From assembly GCA_040902925.1 (NCBI GenBank), contig JBBDWJ010000382.1, forward strand, positions 1 to 10,181: a DNA stretch of 10,181 bases, written 5' to 3'. Position 1 is the first letter of the stretch, and each line of letters begins with the position of its first letter. A program made the position numbers and the translations under genes. The notes below the pieces were generated by a model. It did not search any database. It worked only from the letters and a program-made list of their open reading frames with translations, and was not told the origin of the DNA. Below, one piece after another: positions 5,912 through 10,181 of this stretch. The DNA comes from JBBDWJ01 sp040902925. GTDB taxonomy: Bacteria; Acidobacteriota; Terriglobia; Bryobacterales; UBA6623.

Positions 5912-6316
5912 GTGTGTCCAGTCTGTGAGCAACCGATGGTAGCGTTTGAGCTCGCGGGGGTCGAGATCGACCGCTGCGTGTCGTGTCGAGGCACGTGGCT
6001 CGACAACGGCGAGTTGCAGCTCATCGCGGACTTGGCCGGCGTTTCTCCAGGAGCCCTGACGGCGGCCCTTCTCGATGCAGGGGACGGCCGGGCGGCGCGA
6101 CGACGCTGCTCACGCTGCCTGCGGCAGCTCGAAAGCGTTGCTGTAGGCGGCGTCTTACCGCTCGAGATCGACCGCTGCCCGGGCGGTTGCGGATTGTGGT
6201 TCGACGACGGCGAGATGGAGCAACTCATCAGCCGCTTCGACGAAGGAGAAGCCGGAGCCGTAGCGCGTTTCTTCGCAGATTGGTTCGGCAAACACGATCC
6301 GGTGGGTGCGCCTTAG
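5912..6316 (+). CDS. Double zf-TFIIB zinc-ribbon protein
   Basis: A 134-residue cytoplasmic protein made of two tandem zf-TFIIB-like ribbons (PF13453). Ribbon 1 has CPVC (Cys2, Cys5) and CVSC (Cys22, Cys25), followed by RGTWLDNGEL. Ribbon 2 has CSRC (Cys66, Cys69) and CPGGC (Cys89, Cys93), followed by GLWFDDGEM. The second knuckle of ribbon 2 has three residues between cysteines rather than two. The two halves share VEIDRC/LEIDRC and an exact 17-base DNA match (5961-5977 and 6162-6178), so they come from an internal duplication. The start is GTG at 5912, directly before the first Cys motif; the ribosome binding site is weak and an ATT just upstream could also serve. The gene lies 108 bases before lemA on the same strand and probably belongs to its unit. 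The role is unknown; zinc-dependent assembly or recruitment is a guess. Confidence 0.85.
   Translation: MCPVCEQPMVAFELAGVEIDRCVSCRGTWLDNGELQLIADLAGVSPGALTAALLDAGDGRAARRRCSRCLRQLESVAVGGVLPLEIDRCPGGCGLWFDDGEMEQLISRFDEGEAGAVARFFADWFGKHDPVGAP
5961..6178 (+). repeat. Internal 17-base direct repeat marking the zinc-ribbon duplication
   Basis: TCGAGATCGACCGCTGC occurs at 5961-5977 and 6162-6178, 201 bases apart and in the same frame (both encode EIDRC). It marks the duplicated ribbon halves. The identity is stronger than the protein similarity around it, so it may be a recent duplication or partial conversion. Confidence 0.6.
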
Positions 6317-6424
6317 ACGAGCTGTCGTTCAAAGGCGCCTTGAGGGACGCACGACCGCCCTACGGGGAAAGACCGTTCACCAGCGTGAGACGGTTTCCGG
6401 CGGCGGCGAAAGAGAGGCAATGAC

Positions 6425-6985
6425 GTGATGATGGTTCTGCTGATTTTTTTGGGAGCCCTGTTGGTGATCGGGCTCTGGTTCGCGTCAGGATATAACCGTC
6501 TGGTCACGCTGCGCAACAACGTGCGCAACGCCTGGGCGCAGATCGACGTGCAGCTCAAGCGGCGTCACGACCTGATCCCTAATCTCGTCGAAACGGTCAA
6601 AGGCTACGCGGGCCATGAGAAGGAAACCCTCGAAAACGTTACGCGCGCGCGGGCACAGGCTGTGTCGGCCGAAGGCGTCGGACAGCAGGCCGCGGCCGAA
6701 CAAGGGCTTTCCGCGGCGCTCGGGCGGCTGATGCTCGTGGTCGAGCAATACCCGGACTTGAAAGCCAATCAAAGCTTTTTGGCGTTGCAGGAAGAGCTCA
6801 CTTCGACCGAAAACAAAATTAGCTTTTCGCGCCAGAACTACAACGATGTCGTGATGTTTTACAACACGGCGACCGAGAAAGTCCCGACCAATATCATCGC
6901 CGGCATGTTCCAATTCAAGGCCGAGGAGTTTTTCGAGATCGAGGACGAGGCGCAGCGCGAAGCGCCGAAGGTCAGTTTTTCGTAA
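6425..6985 (+). CDS. lemA: LemA family membrane protein
   Basis: A 186-residue protein, the normal LemA length (PF04011). One N-terminal membrane segment (about 3-20, VLLIFLGALLVIGLWFA) is followed by SGYNRLV (21-27) and the conserved helical block with WAQIDVQLKRRHDLIPN (37-53) and VETVKGYAGHEKE (55-67). The second conserved part is YPDLKANQSFLALQ (109-122) and ELTSTENKI (124-132), then RQNYNDVVMFYN (136-147). The C-terminus ends in a Phe/Glu-rich tail. Most of the protein is probably a helical bundle outside the membrane. The molecular function is not settled; LemA genes recur next to M48 proteases. GTG 6425 is seven bases after GAGAGG (6412-6417); ATG 6428, ten bases after, is equally acceptable. 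The M48 gene follows 196 bases downstream. Confidence 0.95.
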   Translation: MMMVLLIFLGALLVIGLWFASGYNRLVTLRNNVRNAWAQIDVQLKRRHDLIPNLVETVKGYAGHEKETLENVTRARAQAVSAEGVGQQAAAEQGLSAALGRLMLVVEQYPDLKANQSFLALQEELTSTENKISFSRQNYNDVVMFYNTATEKVPTNIIAGMFQFKAEEFFEIEDEAQREAPKVSFS

Positions 6986-7039
6986 ATGGACTCACCAAAA
7001 AGCAGCCTCGGCCCAGTTGGTTGCCCAAAGGGAATTCAG

Positions 7040-7165
7040 TCAGGCACGGATGAAATGGGACGCGCCCGACACGCCCGCCGCATGCCGCATTTCCCCGTAT
7101 CCGCGCAGGTCTTATCCGTGCCCATCGGTATGCCTCTGTGTTTCCATCCGCGTTTGACTAGCCTC
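7040..7165 (+). other. Intergenic stretch with degenerate ATCCGTG-like motifs
   Basis: The lemA/M48 intergenic region has several related short motifs: CACGGAT (near 7046), ATCCGCG (near 7100), ATCCGTG (near 7114), CATCGGT (near 7123) and ATCCGCG (near 7147). Short frames here yield no recognisable protein. It resembles a dispersed intergenic repeat rather than a gene; no terminator or clear promoter is visible. Confidence 0.3.
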
Positions 7166-7181
7166 AGCCTCTAACCTCCCT

Positions 7182-8702
7182 ATGTGGGAAGCCATTGCAG
7201 CCAACCGCCGCCGATCCGTGCTGCTCATTGCGCTGATGGGCGTCATTCTGGTGACCCTTGGCGCTGCGGTTGGCATGTTGGGCGGCACGCAATTCGACTC
7301 GCTCAGCGGCGGGGCTGGTCTGCCGGAGTCGCGGGACTCCGTTCTCAGTGGCGCGATTTTCGGGGCGTTAGGCGCTGCCGTGCTCTGGCTGGTGCTTTGG
7401 ACGGCGGCCGTCTATGGCGGCGATCAGTTGATGCTGCAGTCGGTACACGCACGGCGGATCATCAAATCGGACTCGCCTCGGCTGTGGAACACCGTCGAAG
7501 AGATGAGTCTGGCGGCCGGGCTGCCGCACATGCCGCGGGTCTATCTGGTCGAAGACCCCGCGCCGAACGCGTTTGCCGTTGGCCGCAATCCCGAACACGC
7601 CGCGGTGGCGGTGACGACCGGGCTTTTGCGTTTGCTCAACCGCGACGAATTGCAGGGCGTCGTGGCGCACGAGATCGGGCACGTTCACAACCTTGACATC
7701 CGCTTCATGACGATTGCGGCGGTGCTCGTAGGCAGCGTCGAGTTGGTCTCGCGATCGATTCTCCAAGTAGGCCCCTACGCTTCGCATGGACGCCGCGGTG
7801 GAGGCGGGCGGTCCAACAAAGGCGCGGGTATTCTTCTGGCGCTGGTTTTCGTTCTCGCGGCCGTCTCGCCTCTACTCGCTCAGCTTTTGTATCTGGCCTG
7901 CTCGCGGCAGCGGGAGTATCTCGCGGATGCTTCCGCGGCGCGGTTCACGCGCTATCCGGAAGGGCTAGCCTTGGCGCTCGAAAAGATCGCCGTCCATCAA
8001 AGCGGTTACAAGGTCGAGAATGTGAACCGCGCCGTGGCGGCGCTATGTATTATCAATCCCATCGAGCATCTCAAGCTGTCGAGCGTCGTTTCCACGCATC
8101 CGCCGACCGAGACGCGCATCAAGATTCTGCGGAGCATGGGCGGCGGGGCGGGCTATGTCGACTATGAGGCAGCGTGGAAGCGGATTCAGGGCAGGGAAGG
8201 CCGCCTGACGGCTCTTGAGGCCGCCGCGCGATCGGGGGAACGCCTCTCTGCGCGGCCAGCGTCGAGCGACCCGGAATCGGCTCCGTCGGGCGTGGATCGC
8301 GCTCGCGAAGTCGCCGATCTGATTGACCGTTTCGCCAACTACCTGCTGATCCCGTGCGCCTGTGGCATGCGCATCAAGGTCCCACCCGAATATGATCGCG
8401 AAGCGGTGGAGTGTCCGCGGTGCTCGCGGCTGAACGCATTGCCCGCGGCCGCTCCAGCCGCCGCTGGCGGTACAGCAACCGCGCACGCCGAAGCGGCTCC
8501 CGAGGCGCAATTGCCAACGGCGCAGACGGCGGGCGGCGCTCTGCGGTACGACCGACGCTCTCAAGATTGGGACGGCTTTCGCTGCCCCTGTGGCCAGACA
8601 ATTCAGCTTGGTCCGGACTTCCCGCTGGACTACACCGTGTGCGCGAACTGTAACCGCAGGATCGAAATTGGCAAAAAGCCAGTTGGCGAAACGATGGCCT
8701 AA
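7182..8702 (+). CDS. M48/HtpX-like membrane metalloprotease with two C-terminal zinc ribbons
   Basis: A 506-residue protein. Membrane segments at about 13-33, 55-78, 176-196 and 215-240 have the HtpX/M48 arrangement. The zinc site is HEIGH (163-167), with the third ligand in REYLADASA (244-252, Glu245 and the supporting Asp249). STHPPTETRI (304-313) is the conserved M48 block after the core. Usual HtpX-like proteases are about 280-320 residues; here a Pro/Ala-rich tail carries two zinc ribbons: Cys392/Cys394 with Cys411/Cys414, and Cys468/Cys470 with Cys487/Cys490 (each C-x-C-G then C-x2-C). A catalytic role in clearing damaged membrane proteins is inferred from the family; the ribbons may bind substrate or partner. 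The ATG at 7182 gives the expected membrane-proximal N-terminus, but no Shine-Dalgarno is visible. It is last in the zinc-ribbon/lemA cluster and converges on the cupin gene, 73 bases away. Confidence 0.93.
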   Translation: MWEAIAANRRRSVLLIALMGVILVTLGAAVGMLGGTQFDSLSGGAGLPESRDSVLSGAIFGALGAAVLWLVLWTAAVYGGDQLMLQSVHARRIIKSDSPRLWNTVEEMSLAAGLPHMPRVYLVEDPAPNAFAVGRNPEHAAVAVTTGLLRLLNRDELQGVVAHEIGHVHNLDIRFMTIAAVLVGSVELVSRSILQVGPYASHGRRGGGGRSNKGAGILLALVFVLAAVSPLLAQLLYLACSRQREYLADASAARFTRYPEGLALALEKIAVHQSGYKVENVNRAVAALCIINPIEHLKLSSVVSTHPPTETRIKILRSMGGGAGYVDYEAAWKRIQGREGRLTALEAAARSGERLSARPASSDPESAPSGVDRAREVADLIDRFANYLLIPCACGMRIKVPPEYDREAVECPRCSRLNALPAAAPAAAGGTATAHAEAAPEAQLPTAQTAGGALRYDRRSQDWDGFRCPCGQTIQLGPDFPLDYTVCANCNRRIEIGKKPVGETMA

Positions 8703-8775
8703 CGCGCGTGGCCCAAGCCCTCAGCGTCAAATTCCATGACATGACGAACTGGGGCCTCATTCCAAAAAACAATCG

Positions 8776-9324
8776 TCACCCGGTTGCCGCCTCGCTACTC
8801 GCCTCGGTACTCCAGCTCTGGTACAACAGACACGCGGTCTTGTCCGTGTAGTACGAGCAGTTGTCACAGCGCATGACCGAAGGCTTGTGCCTCAGATTCG
8901 TCTTCACGATGGCTGAGGCAGCTTTGCGTCGCCCATCGCGGCGCACTCTGTGACACTGGCCGGGTGGAAGGATGAGTACGTGATCGGGGTCGGCGGTCTT
9001 CGCAACGACCCGGCCGTCCTCCAGACACTCCATCACGAGGCTACCCTGGAAGGTTACATACACCTCGGTGCTGCCAGGATGGTAGCCAGGGACCGCGGCA
9101 TGCTGGTCCTCCGGCAGGACCGAGAAAAGCAGCCCGACATCCGTGCTGCCGAAGCAGTAGTCGTTGTCGAGGCGTGAACCGGAAAGATAAACCGACGCCA
9201 GGCCCTTCTCCCGCATCAGCCGCAAAAGCTCGTCCAGCGAATGATCGGAGGCTGCTAACGCTTGCGCGACGATTTCGCTTTGCTCTGCGTATTTGCCGGA
9301 CTGATCCCATTTGGCGATGTTCAT
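8776..9324 (-). CDS. Cupin-domain protein with C-terminal Cys cluster
   Basis: A 182-residue soluble protein. Residues 14-45 are helical (EIVAQALAASDHSLDELLRLMREKG). A cupin barrel follows: HPGSTEVYVTFQG (82-94) is the first cupin motif, and LILPPGQCHRVR (117-128) the second, with His125. His82 and Glu87 match the second His and Glu of the usual HxH-x4-E, but residue 80 is Gly instead of the first His, so a metal site may be incomplete. The tail holds RCDNCSYYTDKTAC (Cys153, Cys156, Cys165), which could bind zinc or a cluster with another ligand. The start at 9324 is preferred because GGAG precedes the ATG by nine bases; an upstream TTG at 9426 would add an unlikely extension. Substrate and partner are unknown. 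It diverges from the VOC gene. Confidence 0.8.
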   Translation of the reverse strand: MNIAKWDQSGKYAEQSEIVAQALAASDHSLDELLRLMREKGLASVYLSGSRLDNDYCFGSTDVGLLFSVLPEDQHAAVPGYHPGSTEVYVTFQGSLVMECLEDGRVVAKTADPDHVLILPPGQCHRVRRDGRRKAASAIVKTNLRHKPSVMRCDNCSYYTDKTACLLYQSWSTEASSEAATG

Positions 9325-9604
9325 GCAGGCGTTCTCCTGGGCGGCACGTTGCGGCGGCGCGATATGGATGTAACGGTTTCCGCGGGCCTTGTGCAAGGGT
9401 ACCGGGCGCCAACCGGACGTGGTCAATTATGGCAGGTAGATCGTCCGCGCCCCGTCCGGCAACGCGCTTCCATCGGGCTTTCCCGTGTGTCGGCAGAAAT
9501 GCCCGTGCTATTGGAGGTACCCTATGAATACACGACTTTTACACGACTTCTTCGGCCGTGACCGAACTTGATGCTTTGGGGAACACTGTAGAGAGATATC
9601 GCAA
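9325..9604. other. Divergent intergenic region between cupin and VOC genes
   Basis: About 280 bases with no full-length gene. It should contain promoters for both genes, but I could not pick convincing -35/-10 pairs. It includes a 15-codon ORF with a strong ribosome binding site (9524-9571) and a direct repeat of ACACGACTT (9530-9538 and 9541-9549). Confidence 0.4.
9524..9571 (+). CDS. Possible 15-residue leader ORF before the VOC gene
   Basis: GGAGG (9513-9517) stands six bases before ATG 9524, the best ribosome binding site of this neighbourhood. The frame encodes MNTRLLHDFFGRDRT and stops at TGA 9569-9571, 33 bases before the VOC start. An ACACGACTT direct repeat lies within it. It could be a leader peptide, a small protein, or the remaining start of a lost gene. 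No homologue is recognised, so the coding claim rests on the binding site and position only. Confidence 0.35.
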   Translation: MNTRLLHDFFGRDRT

Positions 9605-10048
9605 ATGAATACCGGTTCCAACAGCGATGGCAACGTCACGCAGGCCGTACCGTTTTTTCTTGTCTCCAGCATGGAGCGGTCTGTCGAGTATTACGTGAAT
9701 GGCCTTGGCTTCACGATGAAGAACAGGTGGGTCGTTGACGAAAAGGTGCGCTGGTGCTGGCTGGAATTGGGCGGCGCAGCCTTGATGCTGCAAGAGTTCC
9801 GCCCGCACGGGAATCGAACCTGGGCTTCCTTCGGGAAAGTGGGTGAGGGCGTGTCGATCTTTTTCATATGCAAAGACGCCATCGCTCTTTATCGCGAGGT
9901 TACGTCTCACGGTATCGAGGCGTCGGAGCCGCAAGTCGGGAACGCGATGTGGGAAACCGCTCTCTCTGATCCGGACGGTTACCGAATCCACTTCGAAAGC
10001 CCAACCGACGTGCCGGAGGAAACGAAACTCTCGGAACTCAAAGGCTGA
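9605..10048 (+). CDS. VOC-family (glyoxalase/bleomycin-resistance/dioxygenase) protein
   Basis: A 147-residue protein, the usual length of a one-module-pair VOC member. The first beta-alpha-beta module includes AVPFFLVSSMERSVEYYVNG (14-33), then WCWLELGGAALMLQEF (50-65) with Glu64. The second includes GVSIFFICKDAIALYREV (82-99) and TALSDPDGYRIHFESP (118-133) with Glu131. The SDPDGYRIHFESPTD end is a family hallmark. The usual first-strand metal His is absent (AVPFF), so metal binding is uncertain. The family covers many reactions and antibiotic-binding proteins, so no substrate can be given. The ATG at 9605 has GAGAG nine bases upstream. It ends at TGA 10046-10048. Confidence 0.9.
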   Translation: MNTGSNSDGNVTQAVPFFLVSSMERSVEYYVNGLGFTMKNRWVVDEKVRWCWLELGGAALMLQEFRPHGNRTWASFGKVGEGVSIFFICKDAIALYREVTSHGIEASEPQVGNAMWETALSDPDGYRIHFESPTDVPEETKLSELKG

Positions 10049-10181
10049 GAAGAATCACACTGGCTTGGCTAGCCAAATCGTTGCGAGAAGTGATCTGGGC
10101 TGGTTCCTGTCACGGGGAAACGTCCTGGCGCTGGAGAGCCGGTTGCGCGACATAATTTGCGCCAGACACTTCAGCCTTCCA
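10049..10181. other. Right edge, unassigned; contains a 12-bp palindrome
   Basis: TTGGCTAGCCAA (10065-10076) is a perfect palindrome without a loop or T-run. A plus-strand frame stays open to the window end without a clear start (it contains a GNVLALESRLRDII segment), and a minus-strand frame is also open. Neither is recognised. A gene fragment running out of the window is possible but not supported. Confidence 0.3.

Noticed and set aside
6986..7174. 62-codon frame directly after lemA
   Set aside because: It starts right at the lemA stop with no binding site of its own and has a composition like intergenic DNA with short repeat motifs.
9805..9830. tRNA T-arm-like sequence on the minus strand (GGTTCGATTCCC)
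   Set aside because: It lies within the conserved VOC coding frame, the stem pairs poorly and no D-arm or anticodon arm can be drawn around it.

Overview
The window reads as a GC-rich bacterial chromosome with low coding density, genes on both strands and roomy intergenic stretches. A secreted PQQ-type propeller protein that starts its mature part with DWPQWRG, a secreted alpha/beta-hydrolase esterase, and a LemA plus zinc-ribbon M48 protease cluster together suggest Planctomycetota or, second, Acidobacteriota. This is an inference from family flavour; there is no rRNA or marker gene to settle it.

Left part (1-2715): the edge holds a palindromic AT-rich site (7-31). It is followed by a minus-strand gene (86-775) of unassigned family that carries an R-N-x3-H motif of the HEPN ribonuclease type, with an AT-richer upstream region. 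About 960 bases then hold no convincing gene. A MazEF-type toxin-antitoxin pair follows on the minus strand (toxin 1740-2087, antitoxin 2084-2332) with an ATGA overlap and a near-consensus -10 box immediately upstream. Another roughly 365-base non-coding stretch has short tandem repeats. The segment looks accessory.

Middle part (2716-5764): a secreted esterase (minus) diverges from a RidA-family gene (plus). RidA in turn converges, 11 bases apart, on a secreted PQQ-like beta-propeller gene (minus). The 278-base esterase/RidA intergenic region holds a 21-base-period direct repeat and a perfect GNRA-capped hairpin. The RidA homologue has Lys where the canonical catalytic Arg sits.

Right part (5912-8702): a plus-strand cluster encodes a double zf-TFIIB zinc-ribbon protein, a LemA-family membrane protein and an M48/HtpX-like membrane metalloprotease with two extra C-terminal zinc ribbons. 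LemA and M48 proteins commonly occur together, and this looks like a membrane proteolysis module. The window ends with a minus-strand cupin protein with a C-terminal Cys cluster (8776-9324), a divergent VOC-family protein (9605-10048) preceded by a 15-codon ORF with a very good ribosome binding site, and a short edge region of unknown content.

I see no CRISPR array, rRNA, tRNA, transposase or phage gene. No clearly novel multi-gene system is evident. The most unusual points are the Lys-substituted RidA, the zinc-ribbon protease cluster, the HEPN-like gene close to MazEF, the cupin lacking one metal His, and the leader ORF.
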